The translations under genes and the position numbers were made by a program. A stretch of DNA of 64,000 bases from DASUFE01 sp036274675 (GTDB lineage Bacteria; Pseudomonadota; Gammaproteobacteria; HTCC5015): contig DASUFE010000088.1 of assembly GCA_036274675.1 (NCBI GenBank), forward strand, positions 1-64,000, written 5' to 3'. The notes under the pieces are model-generated. The model searched no databases. It worked only from the letters and a program-made list of their open reading frames with translations, and was not told where the DNA came from. Every line of letters begins with the position of its first letter. Position 1 is the first letter of the stretch. Shown here in pieces: positions 34,494 through 42,944 of the stretch.

Positions 34494-34647
34494 TGATTAT
34501 GAAAATTATTTCGAACGTCCGACCGCTCAAAGGCCCGTTCGACAAAATTGCCGGGAGCAATTTTGAACAGCGGCGATAGCCGCTGGCCCGCAGGGTGAGT
34601 CCCAGGGATGGGACGAATAATCGTCTCGGGCGCGCCACAATTCCTAT

Positions 34648-34672
34648 AAACCCCGCCTATGCGGGGTTTTTT
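34648..34672 (+). terminator. Intrinsic terminator, duplicated copy 2
   Basis: AACCCCGCCTATGCGGGG followed by TTTTTT; the stem is one base pair longer than in copy 1. Confidence 0.75.
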
Positions 34673-34839
34673 ATTGATTATGGAAATTATTTCGAACGTC
34701 CGACCGCTCAAAGGCCCGTTCGACAAAATCGTCTGGAACGATTTTGAGCAGCGTAGCTGGGCCAGCAGGGCGAGTCACGATTATTTATTCCAGCCTAAGA
34801 GCAGTTCCGGCGCCCATGCGTCCCGTATAATTCTTGTCT

Positions 34840-35304
34840 GTGAAAGCCTTCGACTACGATTTAAAGCTGGGCCCCGTCGTGACCGGGACATTATTGGTGC
34901 TGGCGGTGCTTGGCGTCATGTTTTTCAGCCTTTATGCGCATCGCATACAGACTTTGTACCGGGCCGACTATAGTCCCTGCGCTCAGTACAGAAATCTCAT
35001 GGATTACAAAACATACATGCAATTCAGCAAATGCCTGGGCATCCAGACGCGCGATTATCTGAAGCACCCGCAGTGGCTTGCCGCGCAATTCGCATGCTTC
35101 ATGTTTGCGGCAATCATGAGTGGCATATTTTGCGGTTGGCTTACGGGCAGCCAGCGCCAGGTGTCAGTACCCCTGATCGCCGCCATCAGCGCCATGGCCG
35201 CTTCCGTCATATTCAAACCTTGGGGACTTGTTACAGTCGCGGCCTTGTTGGGTGTCCCCTTGGGGGGGGCAATTTTTCAGGTATTCAGCAAGCGTCGCGG
35301 TTAA
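34840..35304 (+). CDS. Hypothetical membrane protein
   Basis: 154 residues from GTG 34840 (or TTG 34834). Hydrophobic segments at about 13-31, 85-105, 110-125 and 130-148; the loop between helices 1 and 2 has two cysteines (YSPCAQYRNLM, FSKCLGIQ) and is probably periplasmic. A TATAAT at 34826-34831 would place the transcript start at or beside the start codon. No family recognised. It precedes the pilus locus but is not clearly part of it. Confidence 0.65.
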   Translation: MKAFDYDLKLGPVVTGTLLVLAVLGVMFFSLYAHRIQTLYRADYSPCAQYRNLMDYKTYMQFSKCLGIQTRDYLKHPQWLAAQFACFMFAAIMSGIFCGWLTGSQRQVSVPLIAAISAMAASVIFKPWGLVTVAALLGVPLGGAIFQVFSKRRG

Positions 35305-35395
35305 ATTCTCCTTGACCGTGTCCACAATTCACCGGTTTTGTTATAGTGTTTCCCCTAGCAGGTTTTTAACCGAGGCACACCAGGAGAACACCCTA

Positions 35396-35638
35396 ATGAT
35401 TAATAGAATCAGACAATTAGGCCAGGGCATGACCGAGTACATCATCATCGTCGCCCTGATTGCCATCGCCGCGATCGCGGTTTACGGCTTTTTCGGCGAC
35501 GCTATCCGCGGCCAGGTCGGCGCCATGACTCAGGAACTGGCGGGTCAGGATGCCAATATGAGCACGGTAACCGGCGCGGCGACTTCCGCCGGCGGCGAGC
35601 AAGACCAGCGCGGTCTCAGCAATTACAGCGGCAATTAA
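35396..35638 (+). CDS. Flp-type pilin
   Basis: 80 residues from ATG 35396 with AGGAG upstream; the longer frame from 35228 overlaps the previous gene. The type IVb prepilin motif is LG|QGMTEY: glycine before the cut, Glu at +5 and Tyr at +6, then a hydrophobic helix IIIVALIAIAAIAVYGFFG. The short mature protein with an Ala/Gly/Ser-rich end is typical of the major Flp pilin, here the first gene of the locus. A strong hairpin follows, as often seen after abundant pilin mRNAs. Confidence 0.88.
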   Translation: MINRIRQLGQGMTEYIIIVALIAIAAIAVYGFFGDAIRGQVGAMTQELAGQDANMSTVTGAATSAGGEQDQRGLSNYSGN

Positions 35639-35646
35639 TGAACAGA

Positions 35647-35672
35647 ACATGACCGGTGCAAGCCGGTCATGT
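35647..35672 (+). terminator. Hairpin after the pilin gene
   Basis: ACATGACCGG and CCGGTCATGT form a perfect 10-bp stem with a 6-base loop, 9 bases after the pilin stop. The tail CTTGTCATG is not a real U-tract, so it is more likely a partial terminator or an mRNA-stabilising structure that sets pilin above downstream genes. Confidence 0.55.
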
Positions 35673-35688
35673 CTTGTCATGCCTTCCC

Positions 35689-37488
35689 ATGTCCGGGTTA
35701 CTGACCAGAATAGCGGCTGCACGGCGCTCGCGCCGGCATCAGCGCGGTCAGGCCATCGTATTCATGTTACTGAGCGCCTGCATCATCGTGCTGCTCGGCC
35801 TGATGCTGTTCAACAGCGGCATCGTCACTTCGGAAAAAATGCAGTTGCAGAACGCGGCGGATGCCGCGGTTTACAGCGTCTCCACGATCGAAGCCCGCGA
35901 CCTTAATTTCACCGCGTATACCAATCGCGCGATGATCGCCAACGAAGTGGCGATCGGCCAGCTCGTGGGACTGATGTCCTGGGCCGCACACTTCGCTTCG
36001 GTCGGTCCATTCATGAATCTCTATTTCAACCCGATTCTCAGCGCGCTCGAGGCGGGAACGCTGGGTATCGCATCGTTCTTTACCGTGCCGATGCGAGTCC
36101 TGATCCAGGTCCTGACGTCGGTGGGCGCCACGATCCGCAGCGGCGTACAGGCGATTACCTCCCCGGTCGTGCCGGTGGTGGCGGCGATCAACAAGGCCTA
36201 CAGCATCGCGCAGCGAAGTTTTCATCTGGTTTCCTTCATGTTCAGCGTATTCGCGCTCGACGAGATGCTGAAACAGAATACGGACGGTGCGCAACTGTCC
36301 GGTTTCGGGCTGGTTGCCCTGATCGGCCACTTCGTCACCCTCTATGGGATACCACCGGTCGACAATCCTTTCGTTACCTCCTACAGCCAGAATGCCGTCG
36401 AGCCGGAACAGAAAGCGGGTATGGAGCGCCTGGCCAGCATCGTCAACGCTTCGCGCGATCCTTTCAGCATGAACCGTTACGACCCGGTCAGCCCCTTCAG
36501 CCAGGGCGCTGCCGGCGGCTGGAGTTTTCCGTTGTTCCCGCCCTATCCGTTGCCGGCAATTGACTTTACCGCCCAAATTGAAATTCCCGTTCCTTCCTGG
36601 CTGGGCGGCGGCAGCTGCCCGGATGCCTGGAACTGCCTGTTCAGCCTGTCCTTTCATTTCCAGATCGCGATGGACCGCAACGGCGGCACCGACTTGCGTT
36701 ATGTCACCAACGGCAACCGTCAGCTGTACAACTGGTCGGCGGCCGATACCACGGCCATGAACGCGCATATCGGCTTTGACCTGTGGGTTTTCGGCGCACA
36801 TCTTCTTGATATCGCTTTCAGCGGCGGGCCGCCGCTTGGTATCGGCGGCGCGCAGGCGGGCCGGGCCACCGGGGCGCAGCGCGCCGTGGTCGGAGGCGTG
36901 GGGCCGGATCCCAGCATGCTGCCCGATTTCGCGGGCGGCGATGTTTCATCGGAGATGTATGGCGGTTCGCCCGGCATCAGCAGTCTGGCCTGGCTCTGGA
37001 CCGGGCTGCCGATGGGCGTCAGCCAGTCGGCCTATACTTACAACATCGGCCGCGGATACCCCGGCCTGCCGCGCTATAACGATACCAAGCCGGGTCCGGA
37101 TCCGATTGATATCACCACCGGCACCCTCGGCTTCGAAGCGCCCTATCTTATGATCGGCCTGATCAAGGAATCCGATAACATCGGACACAGTCGTTCCAAA
37201 GGGCGATTCGGCCTGACGAGCGAACATGCGGCGGATCAGATCGGAGTGATTTCAAAGTCCGAAGTCTATTTCAGCCGGCCGAACGATCTGAGTTATTTCG
37301 CCCGCGCCGACGGCAAGGTCGAGTACGGCAGCGGCTTCAATCCTTACTGGCAGGCGCGGCTTGTCGATACCACCTATCTGGATCGGCTGTCCGCGCTGTT
37401 GATCCAGCAGCGACAGTTATATCTGCCGAGCCTGCCGCTCGGACCCGTGATCGACGATATCACCAACCTGATGGATCTGCTGCCATGA
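35689..37488 (+). CDS. TadG-like pilus assembly protein
   Basis: About 599 residues from ATG 35689 (GTG 35656 is an alternative inside the hairpin). The N-terminus RGQAIVFMLLSACIIVLLGLMLFNSGIV...QLQNAADAAVYS is the TadG-like helix and the NAADAA motif of that family. The long periplasmic body has many hydrophobic and Gly/Pro-rich stretches without a known domain; no von Willebrand motif was recognised. Probably an inner-membrane-anchored assembly or minor pilin-like component. Confidence 0.78.
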   Translation: MSGLLTRIAAARRSRRHQRGQAIVFMLLSACIIVLLGLMLFNSGIVTSEKMQLQNAADAAVYSVSTIEARDLNFTAYTNRAMIANEVAIGQLVGLMSWAAHFASVGPFMNLYFNPILSALEAGTLGIASFFTVPMRVLIQVLTSVGATIRSGVQAITSPVVPVVAAINKAYSIAQRSFHLVSFMFSVFALDEMLKQNTDGAQLSGFGLVALIGHFVTLYGIPPVDNPFVTSYSQNAVEPEQKAGMERLASIVNASRDPFSMNRYDPVSPFSQGAAGGWSFPLFPPYPLPAIDFTAQIEIPVPSWLGGGSCPDAWNCLFSLSFHFQIAMDRNGGTDLRYVTNGNRQLYNWSAADTTAMNAHIGFDLWVFGAHLLDIAFSGGPPLGIGGAQAGRATGAQRAVVGGVGPDPSMLPDFAGGDVSSEMYGGSPGISSLAWLWTGLPMGVSQSAYTYNIGRGYPGLPRYNDTKPGPDPIDITTGTLGFEAPYLMIGLIKESDNIGHSRSKGRFGLTSEHAADQIGVISKSEVYFSRPNDLSYFARADGKVEYGSGFNPYWQARLVDTTYLDRLSALLIQQRQLYLPSLPLGPVIDDITNLMDLLP

Positions 37489-38444
37489 GCGGGCCGATTC
37501 GCAGGCGCCAATGCCGCGGCCAGGCCATGACGGAATTCGTGGTGAGCGCCGCCTTCGTGCTGGTGCCGCTGTTCATCCTGGTGCCGATTATCGGCAAGTA
37601 CGTCGACATGAAACAGACTGCGATCCAGACGGCGCGTTACGAAGCCTGGGAATACACCGCGCACTACCAGAGTCTGGGCGACGAATCCTCGGGCTTCACC
37701 GCGGTTGCGAGTTCGAAAAAACCGGTGAAAGCGGTCGGTAATCTCCAGGACGAAAGTCGTCGCCGCTTTTTCGTGCCGACCAACGACGGCCTGCACACCG
37801 GCGGCGACTCGGCCATGATCGGTTCATCCGAAGTCAAGCCCTTGTGGCATTACCACAGCGGACTTTCCATGTACGATCCAGCGGCGATCGACACGGTGTC
37901 CGATCTGAACCAGAACCTGACGCCCGATCCGACCCACGTGCTGTCGTCCATACTCTATATAATCCAGGTGGTGTTCAGCGCCATCGCCGACATCCTGAGC
38001 GCGGTGGCGAGCGCGATCGGCGCCACACCGGTCGGTTTCGACGCCATCAATGCCGAAGGCTATTTCAAATCCACGGTTTCGATACCGGTGCGCAACCCGC
38101 CCGAATACACCGCCTTCAGTCTCGCGAATACCGCTCCGCTGTTTATTACCAACCGCAATGTGAAGATGACGGCGAGCGCCGGCGTATTGACCCAGGGCTG
38201 GAGCACCGGCGGCGTCGCGCATACTCAGAGCCAGGCCAAGGGCATGGTGCCGACTTCCCTGATCGGCATGATCCTGAACGATCCGATCCCGCTGCAGACC
38301 GTCGTGTCCGCGGTATTGCTGTCGCCGGAACTGCATCCGGACAGTCTGGATTTCGGCCATATGGATATCGATGCGATCGATCCGAGTCACCTGGAAGGCG
38401 GCGGCTCACACAGCTGCAATGACGCCGGCTACTGCACGTATTAG
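37485..38444 (+). CDS. TadE-like pseudopilin protein
   Basis: 319 residues, start overlapping the previous stop (ATGA). RG|QAMTEFVVSAAFVLVPLFILVP is a prepilin-like N-terminus with Glu at +5. The rest is a large exported domain, rich in Ser/Thr and Asp, ending SHSCNDAGYC with two cysteines. Longer than classical TadE (about 190). Likely a minor pseudopilin of the Tad machine. Confidence 0.75.
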   Translation: MSGPIRRRQCRGQAMTEFVVSAAFVLVPLFILVPIIGKYVDMKQTAIQTARYEAWEYTAHYQSLGDESSGFTAVASSKKPVKAVGNLQDESRRRFFVPTNDGLHTGGDSAMIGSSEVKPLWHYHSGLSMYDPAAIDTVSDLNQNLTPDPTHVLSSILYIIQVVFSAIADILSAVASAIGATPVGFDAINAEGYFKSTVSIPVRNPPEYTAFSLANTAPLFITNRNVKMTASAGVLTQGWSTGGVAHTQSQAKGMVPTSLIGMILNDPIPLQTVVSAVLLSPELHPDSLDFGHMDIDAIDPSHLEGGGSHSCNDAGYCTY

Positions 38445-38454
38445 TAATTAAAGC

Positions 38455-39207
38455 ATGAGAGCCATCCTCATCAGATATAAGCTTCTTGCCGCGCTGGCGC
38501 TGCTGCTGCCGGCCAGCATCAAACAGAGGCTTGCCGTAGCGCTGGCGCTTCTGGTGTTGACCATACCGGCAATGGCCGCGAAAAAAGATTCGTTCCCGGT
38601 GCCGCCCGGCGCCAACCTGGTGGCGGTGGCGGACCAGATCAATTACGAAGGCATGACCATGCGGGTGCGCAAGTTCGATATCGAAATGACGGTGGAGGAA
38701 GTGCTGAACTTCTACCGCGGGTACTGGCAGGGCGCTTTCGTGGAAAATGACATGCCGCCCTGGAAGATGATCAGCAGCAAGCAGGGCGACAAGTTCTATA
38801 CTGTGCAGGTTCAGCCATCGAGCTCCACCGAGTCCTGGGGCTATCTCGGCGTGAGCGATCTGCCGCGAGTACTGGAGAAAGGCGGCAAACTCGGCTCCCC
38901 GGCCAAAAAGTTCTTTCCAATGATGAGCGGCAGCACGGTCGTGAATGATCTCGCGCATGACGACGCGGGCAGGCAATCGCGCACGCTGTGGATCAACAAT
39001 CACTTTTCAGTGCCCAGTAATACTGAATACTACCGGGAGTTTTACACGCAGCAGGGCTGGACCAAGCTGGTAGACCAGACCGCGGATTCGAGCAACAGCC
39101 ACGTGCTGATTTTTCAGCAGGGCGACAAAACGGTCAACATGACGATCAACAGGTCCGAGCAGGGCACCAATATCATCGTCAACGACGTCAAGAACGGTTT
39201 GTTTTAG
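38455..39207 (+). CDS. Hypothetical exported protein of the pilus locus
   Basis: 250 residues. A signal-like hydrophobic segment ends at IPAMAA (about residue 41). The mature part has two similar stretches: VEEVLNFYRGYWQ and TEYYREFYTQQGWTK, each followed by a beta-rich region, suggesting an internal duplication. No family recognised. Between a TadE-like gene and a second pilin-like gene, so probably periplasmic and part of pilus assembly. Confidence 0.65.
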   Translation: MRAILIRYKLLAALALLLPASIKQRLAVALALLVLTIPAMAAKKDSFPVPPGANLVAVADQINYEGMTMRVRKFDIEMTVEEVLNFYRGYWQGAFVENDMPPWKMISSKQGDKFYTVQVQPSSSTESWGYLGVSDLPRVLEKGGKLGSPAKKFFPMMSGSTVVNDLAHDDAGRQSRTLWINNHFSVPSNTEYYREFYTQQGWTKLVDQTADSSNSHVLIFQQGDKTVNMTINRSEQGTNIIVNDVKNGLF

Positions 39208-39220
39208 GCGGGAGGTGGAT

Positions 39221-39652
39221 ATGAGAGCTTTGCGGAAGAAAAACCCACAGTCCGGCCAGTCGATGGTGGAATACGTCGTCGTGCTGGCGGCGCTGACGCT
39301 GGCGGTGCTGGCGATAGGCGACGGCGATTTTTCCACGCCCGAGGACAGCAACATGGACGAGCTCAGGCAGGCGATTGATTACAGGTATCGCGGTTACAGC
39401 TATGCCGTCTCGCTGTCGGAGATCCCGGAGTCGGAAAATCCGCTGGAAGTGGCGCAGTACTACGATTCGCTGGGCAAGTATCCGGAACTGGCGAGCCAGA
39501 TGTCAGGCGGCTATTCCACGATTGAGGACTATGTAAACAAGTACGTGGATTTTACGTCCGGCCTGCGCGATTTCGATCCCAGCAGCGCATTGCCGAGCGA
39601 TTTCGACGATATCGACATCTGGGCGATCATCAGCGATTTCGCGGGTTTCTGA
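39221..39652 (+). CDS. Second prepilin-like protein
   Basis: 143 residues from ATG 39221 behind GGGAGGT. The N-terminus NPQSG|QSMVEYVVVLAALTLAVLAIG has the Flp cut site with Glu +5 and Tyr +6. The mature C-terminal domain is acidic and aromatic (Tyr- and Asp-rich), unlike the small Flp pilin, so this may be a minor or tip pilin. Confidence 0.72.
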   Translation: MRALRKKNPQSGQSMVEYVVVLAALTLAVLAIGDGDFSTPEDSNMDELRQAIDYRYRGYSYAVSLSEIPESENPLEVAQYYDSLGKYPELASQMSGGYSTIEDYVNKYVDFTSGLRDFDPSSALPSDFDDIDIWAIISDFAGF

Positions 39653-39707
39653 CGCGAATCAAAAACGTTTTAAAGAAAAACAGAATTAACGACAAAAGGG
39701 GGCTCCC

Positions 39708-41573
39708 TTGGCGGAAAAAGGCAACTCAATGAAGCTGCTGGCGGCAGCGATAGGTTTCGGCGTGCTGGCGGCGCTGCTGGCGGTATTTTATCTGAAGATG
39801 CGCGAAGCGGCGCTGCGCGCCAAGCTGACGCCGAACGAAGACATGATCGAGGTGGTGGTGGCCAAACGCGATCTGGTGAAGGGGACGGTGGTCGAGGCCG
39901 ACCCGAATAATTTCGCGAAACGCTTCATACCGAAGGCATATGCGTATCCCGACGTGATCACGGCCGATCAACTGCCCCAGGTCCAGGGTCAGAAGCTGGT
40001 GGAAAATCTGGGCGCCGGCAAGGCGCTGCTGCGCAGCTTTCTCGATGACCGGTTCCCTCGCGATTTTTCCGACACCATTCCCCTGAAGCGGCGCGCGATG
40101 ACAGTGCAGGTCGACGAGGTCAATTCGGTGAACGGCTTCATTCGCCCCGGCAACCGCATTGATATTATGGTAAGCCTGCCGGCGGGCGCCGCGGGAGAGC
40201 GGGCTTCGGACTCGGTCATTCCGGTGCTGGAAAACATCGAAGTGCTGGCGACCGGGCGCGACTCCGCCTATGAGTACGAAGAAAAAATGCGCCTGATCCA
40301 GGGCGGCGTCATGAATGCTCCGAGCAGCAACTTCACTTCCATAACCATCAACGTCACGCCGGAGCAGGCGGCGCTGGTGGAGACGGCGCAGGGCAAAGGC
40401 GATCTGGTGGCGCTGTTGCGCAATCGCATTGATACCAGCGGTTTCGGTTTCACGGAAGTGGTTCCGAGCGACCTCATGAACAACGCCGACAAGCTGGCCA
40501 AGGCGGCCGCGGCGCGCGCGTCGAACAACGGCGTTGAGAAACAGGGCCTGACGGTCGGCAAGGACGGCAGGATCCGCACCAAGGACGGCGTGGTGCTGAA
40601 GGACCAGAACCTGGTCGTCGGCGCGGACGGCACCATCCGCACCAAAGACGGCGTCGTGCTGTCGGGTCGCGGTCTGACGATCAATGAAAAAGGCGAACTC
40701 GTGACCGCGGACGGCACGGTGGTGGACAGCTCGAACCTCAAAGTCGCGGCTGACGGCACGATCATGACCAAGGACGGCAAGGTTCTCGATGGCGGCAAGC
40801 AGCCCTTGCTTGCCGCGGGCAAGGCCCTGGCCGGCACCGGCCTGAAGGTGGCGCCGGACGGTACGGTGACCGACAAGAACGGAAATGTGCTCGCAGGCGT
40901 GACCGTCGACAAGAACGGCAACGTCCTCAAGGACGGCAAGCTGCTGGCCGGCGTCAGGATCGATGCCAACGGCAACATGGTGGATGCGAACGGCAAGCCG
41001 GTGGTGGTCACGGAAAATGGAACCGTGCTGGCGGGTATGACCACGGACGCGAACGGCAACCTCGTGCATGTGCCCGGCGAAGCTCTCGCCAGCAAGGGCT
41101 TGAAAGTGGCGGCCGATGGTACGGTGACGGACAAGAACGGCAAGAAGCTTGCGGGCGTTACCGTCGACAAGGACGGCAAGGTCTACAAGGACGGCAAGCT
41201 GCTGGCGGGCGTCAGGATCGATGCCAACGGCAACATGGTCGATGAGAACGGCCAGCCGGTGGTGGTCACCGAGTCGGGTATTGTGATGAAGGGCGCGACT
41301 ACGAACGAGAAGGGCGAGATCGTACTCGCCGACGGCACCGTCGTTTCACCCAAGGATCTGGTTGTAAACGCGGACGGCACCGTTTCAACGAAGGACGGCC
41401 AGCAACTGGCCGGCATTACCGCCGACACCGGTGCGACCGCGGCGGTCGCGACAGTCTCCGTAACGGTGGATGCGACCGGCCAGCCAGTGCCTGGAGGCCG
41501 TTACGACTTCCTCGCGGGAGGGGTCAGCAAGGACGGCGTTGCAACGGTCAACAGCGTGCCGCTTGCGGACTGA
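39708..41573 (+). CDS. cpaB: CpaB/RcpC-like protein with long repetitive C-terminal extension
   Basis: 621 residues from TTG 39708 (GGGGG ahead; ATG 39729 is an alternative). The first 275 or so residues are a normal CpaB: one N-terminal helix, a SAF domain (MIEVVVAKRDLVKGTVVEAD) and the RcpC part (VNGFIRPGNRIDIMVSL, SITINVTPEQAALVETAQGKGDLVALLRN). From about 280 the protein is made of DG/NG-rich repeats: first 21-residue units (LTVGKDGRIRTKDGVVL type), then two 86-residue units encoded at 40842-41099 and 41100-41357 with a partial third. CpaB is normally near 300 residues, so the extension doubles it. It pairs with the secretin encoded next. Confidence 0.87.
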   Translation: MAEKGNSMKLLAAAIGFGVLAALLAVFYLKMREAALRAKLTPNEDMIEVVVAKRDLVKGTVVEADPNNFAKRFIPKAYAYPDVITADQLPQVQGQKLVENLGAGKALLRSFLDDRFPRDFSDTIPLKRRAMTVQVDEVNSVNGFIRPGNRIDIMVSLPAGAAGERASDSVIPVLENIEVLATGRDSAYEYEEKMRLIQGGVMNAPSSNFTSITINVTPEQAALVETAQGKGDLVALLRNRIDTSGFGFTEVVPSDLMNNADKLAKAAAARASNNGVEKQGLTVGKDGRIRTKDGVVLKDQNLVVGADGTIRTKDGVVLSGRGLTINEKGELVTADGTVVDSSNLKVAADGTIMTKDGKVLDGGKQPLLAAGKALAGTGLKVAPDGTVTDKNGNVLAGVTVDKNGNVLKDGKLLAGVRIDANGNMVDANGKPVVVTENGTVLAGMTTDANGNLVHVPGEALASKGLKVAADGTVTDKNGKKLAGVTVDKDGKVYKDGKLLAGVRIDANGNMVDENGQPVVVTESGIVMKGATTNEKGEIVLADGTVVSPKDLVVNADGTVSTKDGQQLAGITADTGATAAVATVSVTVDATGQPVPGGRYDFLAGGVSKDGVATVNSVPLAD

Positions 41574-41575
41574 GC

Positions 41576-42931
41576 ATGACGACAATGACAGTAAATAAAA
41601 TGAAGAGTGACCGGCTAATGAAAAACACAAACAAGATAAAAGAGCGCTGCCAGATTTTGCTGGCGCTGGTCCTGTGCGCCGTGTACGCGCAGGCGCTGGC
41701 GCAGGAAAGAATGGCCCTGTACGTCGGCGAGGTCAAGGTGATCCGGGTCGGCAGCGTCGACCGGGTGGCGGTCGGCAACGGCGACCTGCTCAGTACCTCG
41801 ATCCTCAAGAACGGGCAGCTGATCATACTTGCGGAAGCCGAAGGCGAAACCAAGCTGCATATCTGGACCACCGACCAGAAGGAACGCCAGATCAAGGTCC
41901 TGATCAGTAAAGGCGATGCGGGCCGCCAGGTCAGCGAAATCCAGTCGCTGTTGCGCGGTCTGCCCGGAGTTTCGGTGCGCATCGTGGGCGGGCGCCCGGT
42001 CATCGAGGGCACCGTCGACAGCGGCGGCTCCAGCCTGCTGGAAGCGATCGGCGGCATCTACAAGGACATGATCAACCTCACGAACCTGGCGCAGGTCGGC
42101 AACCAGAAGATGATCTACATGAATGTGCAGATCACCGAATTCAACACCAACCGGCTGTCCGAACTCGGCATCAACTGGTTGACCAACCTTAACGGACCCT
42201 CCGGCGGTTACGCGTCCGAAAATACGGACAACAGCAACTCCATCAGCGTATTGACCAACGCCGGGAATCCGCTCAGCGTGGCGCAAGGCGGCCCCATCAC
42301 CGCCAACCAGTCCTTGAATTATTTCGGCATCGCCACCGAGATAACCTCCAAGATCAACCTGGCGCTCAACAGCGGCGACGCGTTGCTGCTGGCTTCCCCG
42401 GTATTGAGCGCGCGCAGCGGCGGCGAAGCGGAATTTCTTTCCGGCGGCGAGGTGCCGATCCCGGTTTCCAACGGCCTTGGCGACACTTCGGTCGAATTCA
42501 AGGAATTCGGCATCATCCTGCGCATCAAGCCGCGCGCGGACAACGCCGGCAATATCGTGGCGGAAGTGGAAACGGAACTCAGCACGGTCGATGACTCACT
42601 CGCCGTCAACAACACTCCCGGTTTCCGCACTCGCAAGACCTCGACCGACGTCAGCCTGCGTAATGGTCAGACCCTGATCCTGTCGAAGCTGGTGTCCAAC
42701 GAAATTTCAAAAAACACGACCGGTATAATCGGTCTCAGCAAGATACCGATTCTCGGCGCCCTGTTCCGCTCCAGCAACTTCCGCAACGCCAAGTCCGAGC
42801 TGGTGATTTTCGTGACGCCGCAGATCATCGATTCCGACTCCGAAGTCAACCGGGAATCCATCGCGCGCGCCGAGGAGCTGAAGAACAAGTTCTTCGGAGC
42901 GGTAAAAAAAGACAAAGACATTCTGGACTGA
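41576..42931 (+). CDS. cpaC: Type II/III-family secretin, CpaC/RcpA-like
   Basis: Up to 451 residues; a start at ATG 41618 would give a neater signal peptide (MKNTNKIKERCQILLALVLC). The pilot/BON-like N-terminal domain (VGEVKVIRVGSVDRVAVGNGDLL) and the secretin core (LALNSGDALLLASPVLSARSGGEAEFLSGGEVPIPV, TPGFRTRKTSTDVSLRNGQTLILSKL, IPILGALFRS) are clear. It forms the outer-membrane channel for the pilus. Directly after cpaB as usual. Confidence 0.92.
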   Translation: MTTMTVNKMKSDRLMKNTNKIKERCQILLALVLCAVYAQALAQERMALYVGEVKVIRVGSVDRVAVGNGDLLSTSILKNGQLIILAEAEGETKLHIWTTDQKERQIKVLISKGDAGRQVSEIQSLLRGLPGVSVRIVGGRPVIEGTVDSGGSSLLEAIGGIYKDMINLTNLAQVGNQKMIYMNVQITEFNTNRLSELGINWLTNLNGPSGGYASENTDNSNSISVLTNAGNPLSVAQGGPITANQSLNYFGIATEITSKINLALNSGDALLLASPVLSARSGGEAEFLSGGEVPIPVSNGLGDTSVEFKEFGIILRIKPRADNAGNIVAEVETELSTVDDSLAVNNTPGFRTRKTSTDVSLRNGQTLILSKLVSNEISKNTTGIIGLSKIPILGALFRSSNFRNAKSELVIFVTPQIIDSDSEVNRESIARAEELKNKFFGAVKKDKDILD

Positions 42932-42944
42932 GCAGGAACCGCAT

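Noticed and set aside
34610..34637. Second tRNA gene in the duplicated unit
   Set aside because: Only the T-stem-like part and acceptor 3' strand are present; no 5' half exists, so it is a fragment.
39726..41069. Long minus-strand frames opposite cpaB
   Set aside because: The plus-strand CpaB core and its repeats explain the sequence; the reverse frames mirror the repeats and have no family motifs.
40545..41450. CRISPR or minisatellite array in cpaB
   Set aside because: The repeats are in frame and encode a repetitive protein domain.
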